The notes: a model not told the origin generated them from the letters alone. DNA of 64,000 bases from Streptomyces sp. NRRL S-118 (GCF_000716335.1 NZ_KL591003.1:88463-152462); one strand, 5' to 3'; positions 54,451 through 63,759 are shown, counted from the first letter of the stretch. Made by a program: numbers and translations.

Positions 54451-54476
54451 CGGCAGTGCGACGCGGCGGCATCGCC

Positions 54477-55517
54477 CTACGCCTCCGCCGGCCCTCCGAC
54501 CGTGACCGGGTCGCGGCGGACGAGGTTCGGGGAGCGTCCCTCCCAGCGCTGCACGGCGCGGCGAAGCGCCCGGGCGTCGCTGTAGCCGACCCGGGTGGCG
54601 ATGGAGTGCAACGGCAGGTCGGTGCGGCGTAACAGCTCCATGGCCTGCTGGTGACGTGTCTGCTCGAGTTCCTCCCGCCAGCTGGTGCCGTGTTCCGCCA
54701 GGCGGCGCTGCAGTGTGCGCGGGCTCATCGCCAGGCGCTGGGCGACCCTGTCCAGTGATGCGGCGTCCTCCCGCAGCGCCGCGTCCAGGGTGGCCCGGAA
54801 CCTGTCGTGCCACCGGAGGACGGGCTTGGAGGCGGACAGGGTCAGCAGGGCGTGCTCGGTCAGGATCTGCTGCAGACCGGGCGTGGCCTTGGGCAGCCGA
54901 GCGCGGACGTCGTTGTCGGCGAAGGTGATGGAGTTGTGCGGGGCGTCGAAGACGATGTTGCGGGTGCCGAAGAACGCGGCCAGCCGCTGGTACGTCCGGG
55001 GCGGCCGGTGGGTGAGCGTGACCTCCAGCGGTATCACCGGCCGCTGCGTGGCGGCGCTGGCCCTGGTGGAGAGCATCGCCAGGGCGAACAGGTCGATGGC
55101 CTCGACGACGTCGGGTACCCACGAACCGGTGGCGTGGCGGACGGTGAAGGTGCGTCCGTCCTCGATGACCTGCAGTTTCTCGGCGGCCACGTCACCGATG
55201 CAGGCAAGGTGATCGATGGCGACCTTCAGCGACTCGGCAAGGTTGTCACCGGTGCTGATGAGGTAGTCCCACAAGCCGAAGGTGCCGAGCGGGGTGCCCT
55301 CGGTGATCAGCGCGCCGATCGCCGGGCCGGGCTCGGTGAGCGTCAGCTGCTCCCACAGCGCGAGCGCCGACGGCGTCGATATCCGCGCCAGGTCATCGTT
55401 CAGCACCTCGGGCCCGAGGTCGGGAAAGCGCTCGAAACGCCACATCGGCGTCCCCGAAGCGCGGACCGACGCGGTGATGAATCGGGCCAGCCGCGCGGAG
55501 ATCGTCCCCTCATGCAT
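54477..55517 (-). CDS. AraC-family regulator (OruR/ArcR-like N-domain)
   Basis: The 346-residue protein ends with an AraC helix-turn-helix (SLDRVAQRLAMSPRTLQRRL, then SIATRVGYSDARALRRAVQRWEG). The long N-terminal domain resembles the arabinose-binding-like domain of OruR-type activators (PALGALITEGTPLGTFGL-like block, then VTLTHRPPRTY). The start at 55517 lacks a strong ribosome site. The divergent reductase gene 304 bp away, with a tandem repeat in the gap, is a likely target. Confidence 0.8.
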   Translation of the reverse strand: MHEGTISARLARFITASVRASGTPMWRFERFPDLGPEVLNDDLARISTPSALALWEQLTLTEPGPAIGALITEGTPLGTFGLWDYLISTGDNLAESLKVAIDHLACIGDVAAEKLQVIEDGRTFTVRHATGSWVPDVVEAIDLFALAMLSTRASAATQRPVIPLEVTLTHRPPRTYQRLAAFFGTRNIVFDAPHNSITFADNDVRARLPKATPGLQQILTEHALLTLSASKPVLRWHDRFRATLDAALREDAASLDRVAQRLAMSPRTLQRRLAEHGTSWREELEQTRHQQAMELLRRTDLPLHSIATRVGYSDARALRRAVQRWEGRSPNLVRRDPVTVGGPAEA

Positions 55518-55663
55518 AAGAGTGACGATCTTACCAGCGATCGTGCACAAGTGGCCTGTCACGCCCGCTTCTTGACGTGATCGGTCCCGGGACGGCATGT
55601 GAAGACCTGGCCGGCGGGGCTGGCTCCGGTCGGCGGGTCAGGACCCTCGATGGCGTCCCGGCC

Positions 55664-55720
55664 CCCGGACGACGCGGGCGGTCCCGGCACGACGCGGAGG
55701 GCCCGGGACGACGCGGGTGG
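55664..55720. repeat. 19-bp tandem repeat, three copies
   Basis: Three adjacent 19-bp units begin at 55664, 55683 and 55702. Each starts CCCGG and contains ACGACGCGG; copies differ at a few bases. They lie in the 304-bp gap between the divergent AraC and reductase genes, which has no other clear content, so they may be binding sites for the AraC protein or simple slippage repeats. Confidence 0.65.
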
Positions 55721-55821
55721 GCCGGTCGTGGCGCACGCGGTCCGCTTCATGGCGCCGAAAGGCATCCCCCCGCTCAGGACCGCGGCCATAGCGTGGCCGC
55801 CGGCCAGGAAAGGGGATCCAC

Positions 55822-56397
55822 ATGCGCAAGCTCAGCTACTTCGTCGGCTCGAGCATCGACGGCTTCATCGCAAGCCCCGACGGGCAGCACGACTTCTTGG
55901 CCTTCGAGGGTGATTTCGCCGCCGCCGTGATGGCGGACTACCCGGAGACGCTGCCCGCACCGGCACGCGAGTCCCTGGGGCTCACCGGAGTCGCGAACAA
56001 GAGGTTCGACACGATCGTGATGGGCCGCGGCACGTACGACCCCGGGCTGGCGGTGGGTCTCACCAGCCCCTATCCGCACCTGGAGCAGTACGTGTTCTCC
56101 CGCACCCTGACGCAGGTCGACCCGGAGGTGGAAATCGTCCCCGGGGATCCCGCCGGATTCGTCCGCGGCCTCAAGCGGCAGGAGGGCGGCATGGACATCT
56201 GGCTCAGCGGCGGTGCGGGCCTCGCCGGCGAACTCCTCGAGGAGATCGACGAGCTGATCGTCAAGGTGTACCCCGTGGTCGTCGGTACCGGCATCCCGCT
56301 GTTCCGCTCGCCCTTCGCCCCGCACGGCTTCGCGGTGACGGACGTGCACACCTTCGCCACCGGCGCGCTGATCACGACGTACACGCGGACGGTGTGA
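55822..56397 (+). CDS. Dihydrofolate-reductase-like (RibD C-terminal) protein
   Basis: The 191-residue protein starts with the DHFR/RibD pattern (RKLSYFVGSSIDGFIASPDG), then FDTIVMGRGTYD and DIWLSGGAGLAGELLEEIDEL, ending with a VVVGTGIPLF block. Such proteins are reductases related to the RibD C-terminal domain; the substrate is unknown. AAGGGG lies upstream of the ATG. It is divergent from an AraC regulator. Confidence 0.8.
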   Translation: MRKLSYFVGSSIDGFIASPDGQHDFLAFEGDFAAAVMADYPETLPAPARESLGLTGVANKRFDTIVMGRGTYDPGLAVGLTSPYPHLEQYVFSRTLTQVDPEVEIVPGDPAGFVRGLKRQEGGMDIWLSGGAGLAGELLEEIDELIVKVYPVVVGTGIPLFRSPFAPHGFAVTDVHTFATGALITTYTRTV

Positions 56398-56638
56398 TCC
56401 GCCGCCGGTGACGACATCGGGTTCGGACCGCGTCACGGCCTTCCGTGACGACGAGAGCACCCGGCCCCTCCCGCACAGGGGCCGTGCCACCCGGTGGCCG
56501 GAGCCGGTGCCACGCCGTGCCCGGCGGAACGGCGTCTCACCAGGGCAGGGCGCGGCGCGACCAACCGGGCCGGGGCCAGGAAGGCGGGCGGCCGGACGGC
56601 GACGGCGTGCGGTGCGGCGCGTTTCGTACCCTGGCGGC

Positions 56639-57547
56639 ATGCGCATGCGCCCCACCCTGAGCTGGACCCCCACCGAGGACCTGCCGCCGGGGACCACGGA
56701 TCTGCGACCGGTGGCCGACGCGCTGAGCACCGGGGGCGTGCTGGTGCTCAGCGGGGCGGGCATCTCCACGGAGTCGGGCATACCCGACTACAGGGGCGAG
56801 GGCGGGAGCCTGAGCCGGCACACTCCGATGACCTACCAGGAGTTCACCGCCAGCGGCCGGGCCCGGCGCCGGTACTGGGCGCGCAGCCACCTCGGCTGGC
56901 GCACCTTCGGCAGCGCCCGACCCAACGCCGGGCACCGGGCTGTGGCCGCCTTCGGGCGGCACGGCCTGCTCTCGGGCGTGATCACCCAGAACGTCGACGG
57001 CCTGCACCAGGCCGCCGGCAGCGAGGGCGTCGTGGAACTCCACGGAAGCCTGGACCGCGTCGTCTGCCTGTCCTGCGGAGCCTTCAGCCCGCGACGCGAG
57101 CTCGCCGTCCGGCTGCAGGAGGCCAACGCGGGCTTCGAGCCGGTGGCGGCCGGAATCAACCCGGACGGTGACGCCGACCTCACCGACGAACAGGTCGGCG
57201 ACTTCCGCGTGCTGCCCTGCACGGGCTGTGGCGGCATCCTGAAACCGGACGTGGTGTTCTTCGGCGAAGCGGTTCCGCCGCAGCGGGTCGAGTACTGCCG
57301 CCGGCTGGTCCGTGACGCGGCCTCGCTGCTGGTTCTGGGTTCCTCGCTGACGGTGATGTCAGGGCTCCGGTTCGTCCGCCAGGCGGTCCAGGCCGGGAAG
57401 CCGGTGCTGATCGTCAACCAGGACCCGACCCGCGGTGACCGGCACGCCCTCACCCGGGTCGCACTCCCCCTGGGAACAGCCCTCACCACCGTGGCCCACC
57501 GTTTGGACATCCCCGTCGGCGGCCGGGCGGCCCGACCGACGCGGTGA
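56639..57547 (+). CDS. Sirtuin (NAD-dependent protein deacetylase)
   Basis: The 302-residue protein has the Sir2 NAD site (SGAGISTESGIPDYRG), the TQNVDGLH motif, the catalytic-His segment VELHGSL and two zinc CxxC pairs (CLSCG and CTGCGG). It removes acyl groups from lysines using NAD. The ATG is preceded at 6 nt by TACCCT, a -10-like box, so the mRNA may be leaderless. Two ATGs (56639 and 56645) are possible starts. Confidence 0.85.
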   Translation: MRMRPTLSWTPTEDLPPGTTDLRPVADALSTGGVLVLSGAGISTESGIPDYRGEGGSLSRHTPMTYQEFTASGRARRRYWARSHLGWRTFGSARPNAGHRAVAAFGRHGLLSGVITQNVDGLHQAAGSEGVVELHGSLDRVVCLSCGAFSPRRELAVRLQEANAGFEPVAAGINPDGDADLTDEQVGDFRVLPCTGCGGILKPDVVFFGEAVPPQRVEYCRRLVRDAASLLVLGSSLTVMSGLRFVRQAVQAGKPVLIVNQDPTRGDRHALTRVALPLGTALTTVAHRLDIPVGGRAARPTR

Positions 57548-57734
57548 GGGTGGTGGGGCCACGCCGGCGCCGGCCCTGTGCGACGTACCTTCCTCGGGGA
57601 GGAGCACCGCTGGTCGGGGCAGCCGTTGACGCCGGCGCCGTCGGCGGCCGGCCCGTGCACGCAAGGCGCAAGGCGCGGAGCCCCGGCGGCCCGGAGACCC
57701 GGCGGCGGGAAGGCGCGGAGGCGGTCCGGTGCCG

Positions 57735-58370
57735 TCAGGTGCGGCCACGTGATGCTTCGAAGCCGGACAGCAGCGCGTCGAGGGCGTACTCGAACCGCGC
57801 CTCACCCGCGTCACCGCCCGCCGCCCGGGCGGCCCGGACCAGCATCGGATAGGCGTCCGGGTCCAATGAGGCCAGGCTGCCGGCGCCGTCGACGCCGCCC
57901 GCCTGCCCGGCGGCGTGGCCGACGACGAAACCGGTCAGGGAGTAGAGGATGTCCAGGGTCCGGGGCAGGGGGAAGCCCGCCTCGTGCAGCATCCGCACCA
58001 CGGCGTCCATCGTCCGCAGGTTGCGGGGTGTCAGGGCGGGACGCGACAGCAGCAGCGGCACGGCGTGCGGATGCGCCGCGAGCGCGGCCATCAGCGCGTG
58101 GGCGTAGGCACGCAGGTCCTCCCGCCACGTCGCGGCGCCGAACTCGGGGGGCACGGCCTCCGCCACGACCTGCTCGATCATCCCGTCCAGCAGGGCGCTC
58201 TTGGAGGGCACGTGGTGGTAGAGGGTCATCGCCTCCACGCCCAGTTCGGCGCCGAGCCTGCGCATCGACAGCGCCTTCATCCCCTCCCGGTCGACGAGCC
58301 GTACGGCCGCCTCCAGGACGGTCTGCCGCGTGAGCCCGGCGCGCTGCCCGCGGGCCCTGTTGGCCGCCAT
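57735..58370 (-). CDS. TetR-family repressor of the heterodimeric ABC exporter
   Basis: The 211-residue protein has the TetR helix-turn-helix near its start (TVLEAAVRLVDREGMKALS, then LGAELGVEAMTLYHHVPSKSALL). A TetR_C-like domain follows. ATG 58370 is preferred because AAGGAGAGG lies just upstream; an ATG at 58409 is an alternative. It is divergent from the ABC genes, and two CTTACnnnGTAAG sites lie between. Confidence 0.85.
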   Translation of the reverse strand: MAANRARGQRAGLTRQTVLEAAVRLVDREGMKALSMRRLGAELGVEAMTLYHHVPSKSALLDGMIEQVVAEAVPPEFGAATWREDLRAYAHALMAALAAHPHAVPLLLSRPALTPRNLRTMDAVVRMLHEAGFPLPRTLDILYSLTGFVVGHAAGQAGGVDGAGSLASLDPDAYPMLVRAARAAGGDAGEARFEYALDALLSGFEASRGRT

Positions 58371-58402
58371 GGGGCCTCTCCTTCGCTCCGTACCCGGGTC
58401 GA

Positions 58403-58458
58403 TTGACATTTCTTACGGCGTAAGTATAGCGTCGACCCACCTGGCCTTACATCGTAAG
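58403..58458 (+). promoter_or_regulatory. ABC operon promoter with two TetR operators
   Basis: TTGACA (58403-58408) and TATAGC (58425-58430) are 16 bp apart on the plus strand. The perfect palindrome CTTAC-GGC-GTAAG (58412-58424) sits inside the spacer, and a second CTTAC-ATC-GTAAG (58446-58458) lies 34 bp downstream, about three helical turns. On the other strand TATACT overlaps the same area, so the repressor would also control its own gene. Confidence 0.8.
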
Positions 58459-58522
58459 AATGGCGGGAGCTGTACGCCGGCCGCGGCCCCTCCCGTACGG
58501 GCCCGACGAGGACGCGAGGACG

Positions 58523-60352
58523 ATGACGACCACCGAGCTCGCCACAGCGAGGAAACAAGCAGGGCCGCCACCTGCGGACGCCGGTTCCGAGCGGGCACAC
58601 TCCCCCGCGGGTCACGGCGTGCGGCGGCTGCTGCGTCCGTACGCGGGCGGCTTCGCCGCCGTGGGCGTCCTGCAGGTCATCGGGGCGGTGGCGGGGCTGG
58701 CGCCGCTGCTCGCGGCCGTCGAGCTGGGCCGGACCCTGCTCGCGCCAGGCACGGTCGACCATGACCATGTCCGGTTCATCGTGGTCGCGGGCGCGGCCGG
58801 CCTGCTCGTCCGGCTGCTGTTCACCGCCGCCGCGGCGGGCATGGGGCATCTGCTGGACGGATGGGTGCAGTTGGCGTTACGCCGGGAGCTGGCCGCGCGG
58901 CTGGGGCGCGTGCCCATCGGCTGGCTCTCCCGTCGCCGCAGTGGTGAGCTGGCCAAGCTGGTGGGCGAGGACGTCGGCGCCGTGCACCCGTTCATCGCCC
59001 ATACCCCCGGCGAGCTGGTCTCCGCCTTCGTCGTGCCGCTGGTGTCGCTGGTCTACCTCTTCGGCGTCGACTGGCGCCTGACACTGATCACACTGGTACC
59101 GGTGGTGGCGGCAGTGGCGTTGGTCCCGCTGATGATGACCCCGGCCCGGCTCCGGGAGCAGGCCGACTTCGACGCGGCGATGACCCGGATCGCAGGCTCC
59201 GTCGTGGAGTTCGTCCAGGGCATCGCGGTGGTCAAGGCCTTCGGCGGGGGCGAGCGCGCCCACCGCGAGTTCCGCACCGCCACCGACGACTTCGTCGCCA
59301 CCTTCCGCCGCTGGGTGCACGGGATCTCCCCGATCGCCGCGGCGATGCAACTGGTGCTGTCGCCCCCGTTCGTGCTCCTGGCCGTGCTGGTCGGCGGCAC
59401 GGCACTGATCACCGGCGGTGGGATGGCCCCGGCCGATCTGCTGCCCTTCCTGCTGCTGGGGCTCGGGCTGACCGCGCCGGTTGCGGCGCTGGGGCACGGC
59501 TTCGACGAGCTGCAGGCCGCCCGCCGGGCGGTCGGCCGGATCCGTGACGTGCTCGCGGTGCCGCCGCTGCGGGAGCCGGCCCAACCGGTCGCGCCGCACG
59601 GCCACCGCGTGGAACTGCGCGGTGTCCGCTTCGCCTACGAACCCGGCCGGGAGGTTCTGCGCGGCATCGACCTGGTGCTGGAGCCGGGAACGGTCACCGC
59701 GCTCGTCGGACCGTCCGGCAGCGGCAAGTCCACCCTGGTCCGTCTGCTGCCCCGGTTCGTGGACCCGACGAGCGGCTCCGTCAGCCTCGGCGGCGTCGAT
59801 CTGCGCGAGCTGGGCAGCCGGGAGCTGTACCGGCAGGTCTCCTTCGTCTTCCAGGACGTCTCCCTGCTCCGCGCCTCGGTCGCGGACAACATCGCGCTGG
59901 CGGTGCCGGACGCCGGTCCGGAGGACGTGGTACGCGCCGCCCGTCTGGCGAACGTCCACGACCGCGTCCTCGAACTGCCGCAAGGGTACGACACGGTGAT
60001 CGGCGAAGACGCCCGGTTGTCGGGCGGCGAGGCGCAACGGGTCGCGCTCGCCCGCGCGCTGCTGGCCGGGACCCCCGTCCTGGTGCTCGACGAGGCGACC
60101 TCCTTCGCCGACCCGCACACCGAGCTCGCGGTGCGCCGCGCCCTGGAGGAGCTGCGGGGGGACCGTACGGTCCTGGTCATCGCCCACCGCATGGAGACCA
60201 TCGCCGGCGCCGACACCGTAGCCGTACTGGAGGACGGAATGATCGTCGAGCAGGGCGCACCCACCGAACTGCTGGAGGCGGGCGGGACGTTCGCCTCGCA
60301 GTGGCGGGCCCGGCACGCGGCGGGCTCCGCGGGAGGGGATGAGCGGCTGTGA
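58523..60352 (+). CDS. Heterodimeric ABC exporter subunit 1 (IrtA/YbtP-like)
   Basis: The 609-residue protein has six membrane segments (residues 45-310) and an ATPase domain with Walker A GPSGSGKST, signature LSGGEAQRVALA and Walker B LVLDEATSFAD. The signature Ser-Gly-Gly-Glu-Ala and the following gene's matching partner suggest a heterodimer of the siderophore-exporter type. ATG 58523 has GAGGACG-like sequence just before it. TetR-controlled expression suggests induction by a small molecule. Confidence 0.85.
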   Translation: MTTTELATARKQAGPPPADAGSERAHSPAGHGVRRLLRPYAGGFAAVGVLQVIGAVAGLAPLLAAVELGRTLLAPGTVDHDHVRFIVVAGAAGLLVRLLFTAAAAGMGHLLDGWVQLALRRELAARLGRVPIGWLSRRRSGELAKLVGEDVGAVHPFIAHTPGELVSAFVVPLVSLVYLFGVDWRLTLITLVPVVAAVALVPLMMTPARLREQADFDAAMTRIAGSVVEFVQGIAVVKAFGGGERAHREFRTATDDFVATFRRWVHGISPIAAAMQLVLSPPFVLLAVLVGGTALITGGGMAPADLLPFLLLGLGLTAPVAALGHGFDELQAARRAVGRIRDVLAVPPLREPAQPVAPHGHRVELRGVRFAYEPGREVLRGIDLVLEPGTVTALVGPSGSGKSTLVRLLPRFVDPTSGSVSLGGVDLRELGSRELYRQVSFVFQDVSLLRASVADNIALAVPDAGPEDVVRAARLANVHDRVLELPQGYDTVIGEDARLSGGEAQRVALARALLAGTPVLVLDEATSFADPHTELAVRRALEELRGDRTVLVIAHRMETIAGADTVAVLEDGMIVEQGAPTELLEAGGTFASQWRARHAAGSAGGDERL

Positions 60353-60413
60353 CCCGGCACGACCACACCTTCCCACCTCTGTCCGGCGATGGACGCCAAG
60401 GAGACGACCCGCG

Positions 60414-62153
60414 ATGATCCACATGCTGCTGCGCGTGCTGGGCCACCAGTACTCCCGCCCGATGCGCCGCGCCCTCACGCTGATGACGACGACCGCGGTC
60501 GTCGAGGGCCTGTCCTACAGCCTGCTGGTGCCCGTGCTGCGGGCCCTGCTCGGGGGCTCGGCCGGCGAAGCCTGGCCGTGGCTGGGCGCGTTCGGGGCCT
60601 CGGTGGTGGCCTACGCGGTGCTGCGATACGTCAGCGACCTGTCGGGGTTCCGCGTCGGCACCGCGCTGCTGCGCGGTGTGTACCACCGCCTCGGCGACCA
60701 CCTCGCCCGGCTGCCGCTCGGCTGGTACGGCCCGGCCCGGGTGGGAGAGGTGTCCGTCCTGGCCGGTCAGGGCGTACTGCAGGCGATGAGCGTGATCGCG
60801 CACCTGCTGGCGCCGTTCGTCTCCGCCGCCGTGACGCCGCTGACGATCGTCGTCGTCATCCTCGCGTTCGACTGGCAGCTGGGCCTGGCCGCGCTGGCCG
60901 CCGTCCCCGTCGTGGCGGCGATCCAGATCCTGACCGGGCGTTCGGCGGCCGCCGAGGACACGGAGCGCGCGGCACGCGACCGCGAGGCCACCGGACGGGT
61001 CATCGAGTTCCTCCAGGCCCAGCCGGTGCTGCGCGCCGGTGGCCGCACCACCGAACGCTTCCGGCTGCTGGACGACGCCCTGCGGCAGGTGCAGCGCGCC
61101 TCCCGCCGCTCCACGCTGTCCGCGCTGCCCGGCGCGCTGGGGCTGACGCTCACGGTCCAGGCGGTGTTCACCGTCGTACTGGCCCTGGGGGCGTACCTCG
61201 CACTCGGCGGGCGCATCGGGGCCGCGGAGCTGCTGACGGTCCTGGTCCTGGCCGCCCGTTGCGCGGATCCGCTGCTGTCGCTGGCCGATCTCGGCGGCAA
61301 GCTGCGCGGCGCGCGCGGCGAGCTGGGCAGGCTCGATGCGGTGCTGCGCACCGAGCCGCTGCCGCAGGCCGCGGAGCCGGTCCGACCGGTCGGCCACGGT
61401 GTGGAGTTCGACGGTGTCACCTTCCGGCACGGTGGGCGCACGGTGCTCGACGACCTGTCGCTGTCCGTGCCCGAAGGGCAACGGCTCGCCGTGGTGGGAC
61501 CGTCGGGGGCGGGCAAGACCACGCTGCTGCAGTTGCTCGCGCGGTTCCACGACGTGGACGGGGGCGCGGTGCGCGTCGGCGGTGCGGACGTGCGCGCGAT
61601 CAGCACAGCGGCGCTGATGGCACGCTTCGCCATCGTCTTCCAGGACGTCTACCTGTTCGACGGCACGATCGAGGACAACGTACGCCTGGGCCGCCCCGAC
61701 GCCACCGAAGCCGAGGTGCGGGCGGCGGCGGCCGCGGCGCGACTGGACGAAGTGGTCGGGCGCCTGCCCGACGGATGGTCGACCCAGGTGGGCGAGGGCG
61801 GCGCGCGCCTGTCGGGCGGCGAGCGCCAGCGCGTCTCGATCGCCCGGGCTCTGCTGAAGGACGCGCCGATCGTGCTGCTGGACGAGGTCACCTCCGCGCT
61901 GGACCCCGTCAACGAGGCAGCCGTCCACGCCGGCGTCGAGCGCCTGATGGCGGGCCGCACCGTCGTGATGGTGGCCCACCGGATGCGCACCGTCCAGCAC
62001 GCCGACCGCATCGTCTTCCTCGACTCCGGTCGTATCGTCGAGGAAGGCACCCACGAGGAACTGCTGCGCAGCGGTGGCCGCTACGCCGGCTTCTGGAACC
62101 TCGCCCTGGCACCGTCCGGGTCATCGACGCCGCGTCCCGCTTCCGGGGCATGA
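60414..62153 (+). CDS. Heterodimeric ABC exporter subunit 2 (IrtB/YbtQ-like)
   Basis: The 579-residue protein has the same layout as its neighbour: six membrane segments, then Walker A GPSGAGKTT, signature LSGGERQRVSIA and Walker B VLLDEVTSALD. AAGGAG lies about 10 nt before the ATG. The 61-bp gap and same direction indicate one transcript with subunit 1. The pair resembles siderophore import/export systems such as YbtPQ or IrtAB, but direction of transport is not proven. Confidence 0.85.
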   Translation: MIHMLLRVLGHQYSRPMRRALTLMTTTAVVEGLSYSLLVPVLRALLGGSAGEAWPWLGAFGASVVAYAVLRYVSDLSGFRVGTALLRGVYHRLGDHLARLPLGWYGPARVGEVSVLAGQGVLQAMSVIAHLLAPFVSAAVTPLTIVVVILAFDWQLGLAALAAVPVVAAIQILTGRSAAAEDTERAARDREATGRVIEFLQAQPVLRAGGRTTERFRLLDDALRQVQRASRRSTLSALPGALGLTLTVQAVFTVVLALGAYLALGGRIGAAELLTVLVLAARCADPLLSLADLGGKLRGARGELGRLDAVLRTEPLPQAAEPVRPVGHGVEFDGVTFRHGGRTVLDDLSLSVPEGQRLAVVGPSGAGKTTLLQLLARFHDVDGGAVRVGGADVRAISTAALMARFAIVFQDVYLFDGTIEDNVRLGRPDATEAEVRAAAAAARLDEVVGRLPDGWSTQVGEGGARLSGGERQRVSIARALLKDAPIVLLDEVTSALDPVNEAAVHAGVERLMAGRTVVMVAHRMRTVQHADRIVFLDSGRIVEEGTHEELLRSGGRYAGFWNLALAPSGSSTPRPASGA

Positions 62154-62398
62154 CCTCACCGCCGGTGACCTGATACGCGGCGGGTTCCACCTCACCGCGG
62201 CAGGACCCGGCCTCGACGACGTACCCAGCTGGCGGGGGATGGTACGTCTGCCGCGTTTCCGACGACGCCGTCCTGCCCGACCGAACCGGGCGGCTGTCCC
62301 GTGCGGCCCCCCTCTTGTCGAGCGGGGATTCGCTCGCAGGGTGGAATCCCGGTCGGCCCTCGCCCTGGTGGGCCGCGGGTCCTGCCAAGCTCGACCGC

Positions 62399-62917
62399 AT
62401 GACGACTGAGACCACCCGCCGCCTTGTCCTTCTCCGGCACGGCAAGGCGGAATGGAACGACGACGCCGACCACGAGCGTCCGCTGGCGGAGCGCGGCCGC
62501 AAGGACGCGCCCGTGGCCGGGCGCTGGCTGGCGGGCTCCGGTGTCACCCCGGACCTGGCCCTGTGCTCGACCGCGGTGCGCTGCCGCGAAACGTGGAAGC
62601 TCGTCGTGCCGGAGCTTCCCGAGCGGCCCCGGACGGCGTATGACGAGCGCATCTACGATGCCTCCCCCGGAGAGCTGATGGCCGTGCTGAACGAGGTGTC
62701 CGACGAGGTGGAGAACCTCGTGGTCGTGGGGCACAACCCGGGCATGCACGCGCTCGCCGACGCGCTCGCCGGTGAGGCGGACGGCGATCTGCCGGCCAGG
62801 CTGAACCGCAGCGGTTTCCCCACCTCCGCCATCGCCGTGCTCACCTTCGCCGGCACCTGGAAGAATGTGGAGGTCGGGACCGGCAGACTGGCGGCGTTCT
62901 GGGCCCCACACGCATGA
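62399..62917 (+). CDS. SixA-like phosphohistidine/histidine phosphatase
   Basis: The 172-residue protein has the histidine-phosphatase RHG motif (LLRHGKAEW) and the second catalytic His in VVGHNPGM. The length and the single domain match SixA-type enzymes that dephosphorylate histidine phosphotransfer proteins or small molecules. The ATG at 62399 has no clear ribosome site and may be near-leaderless. Confidence 0.8.
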   Translation: MTTETTRRLVLLRHGKAEWNDDADHERPLAERGRKDAPVAGRWLAGSGVTPDLALCSTAVRCRETWKLVVPELPERPRTAYDERIYDASPGELMAVLNEVSDEVENLVVVGHNPGMHALADALAGEADGDLPARLNRSGFPTSAIAVLTFAGTWKNVEVGTGRLAAFWAPHA

Positions 62918-63054
62918 GCAGCGCCTTGCGGGGCACGTCCGGTGCACCCGCCCCTCTGGGTGGGCCTCACGAGTAAGGGAGCCGTGCTGACCGCCGCCGA
63001 CCGGTCGCTGCTCCAGCACCGTGCGTCGCTGCTCCAGCCGACACCCGTGCGGGG

Positions 63055-63083
63055 ACCGGGCCCGGGCCACGCCCGGGCCCGGT
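63055..63083. terminator. 13-bp perfect hairpin
   Basis: ACCGGGCCCGGGC and GCCCGGGCCCGGT pair over 13 bp around a CAC loop. It lies about 140 bp past the SixA-like stop codon, rather far for its terminator, so it may belong to the SRPBCC gene on the other side or have another role. Confidence 0.45.
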
Positions 63084-63108
63084 TGTTGCAGGTGCTGAAC
63101 CTGCAACA
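63084..63108. promoter_or_regulatory. Palindrome TGTTGCAGGT-N5-ACCTGCAACA, candidate MarR-type operator
   Basis: A perfect 10-bp inverted repeat with a 5-nt centre begins immediately after the previous hairpin. TTGCA...TGCAA palindromes are common binding sites of MarR-family regulators in actinomycetes, from memory. No regulator gene is adjacent, so it would be an orphan site. Confidence 0.4.
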
Positions 63109-63309
63109 CGATCGCTCCGAACTCGCTTGGTGGGTACACCTGTTACCGGTCAGCTACAGAGAAGCGACGGCTCCGCCGAGGTGCCGGGGCGGGTACCGGC
63201 AAGGGCGGCGCGCACCGAGCCCCCGGCCCGGGGGCGTCCGGTCCGGGGGCTCGAAGGTGTGCTGCGCCCCGCTCGCGGGACATCACGTCCTGCGGGCGAC
63301 GGCGCGGTG

Positions 63310-63759
63310 TCAGACCTGGCCTCGCCAGGCCCCGGTCTCGCTGCCCCGGTTCTCGATGAAGACCTTGAACCGCTTCAGGTCACCGGAGACCTGCCGCCTG
63401 ACGAAACCGAGCTTGTCGCCGACCGTCTCGGCCAGGCCCTCGGGGTCGAAGTCCATTTGCAGCATGACCTTCGTGGTGGTGTCGTCGAGCCGGTGGAAGG
63501 TCACCACCCCCGCCTGCCTCGCTTCACCGCTCACGGTGGTCCAGGCGACGCGCTCGTCGGGGATCTGCTCGGTGATCTCGGCGTCGAACTCGCGCTTGGC
63601 GCCGTTCACGGTCGTCACCCAGTGGGTCAGGGTGTCGGTGCGTTGCTCGACCCGCTCCACCCCCTCCATGAATTCGGGGAAGGTCTCGAACTGCGTCCAC
63701 TGGTTGTACGTCGTCCTCACCGGGACGCCCACCTCGATGGACTCCTCGACCTGCGACAT
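63310..63759 (-). CDS. SRPBCC-family protein (cyclase/dehydrase type)
   Basis: The 149-residue protein (SQVEESIEVGVPVRTTYNQW at the start, FEGMEGVERVEQR-like block, then VMLQMDFDPEGLAETVGDK) matches the polyketide cyclase/dehydrase SRPBCC fold. Members bind hydrophobic ligands; many with this pattern are cytosolic proteins of unknown role. The ATG has GAGGTGC upstream. No biosynthetic genes adjoin it. Confidence 0.75.
   Translation of the reverse strand: MSQVEESIEVGVPVRTTYNQWTQFETFPEFMEGVERVEQRTDTLTHWVTTVNGAKREFDAEITEQIPDERVAWTTVSGEARQAGVVTFHRLDDTTTKVMLQMDFDPEGLAETVGDKLGFVRRQVSGDLKRFKVFIENRGSETGAWRGQV

Larger units (their letters stand above)
62918..63309. other. Intergenic region with hairpins
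   Basis: No gene is supported. It holds two 14-bp direct repeats of GTCGCTGCTCCAGC (63004-63017 and 63025-63038), a G+C-rich hairpin at 63055-63083 and a second palindrome at 63084-63108. A plus-strand frame crosses the area but has no family pattern. Confidence 0.5.

Noticed and set aside
55664..55720. CRISPR array
   Set aside because: Adjacent 19-bp units have no spacers between them and no cas genes are present in the window.
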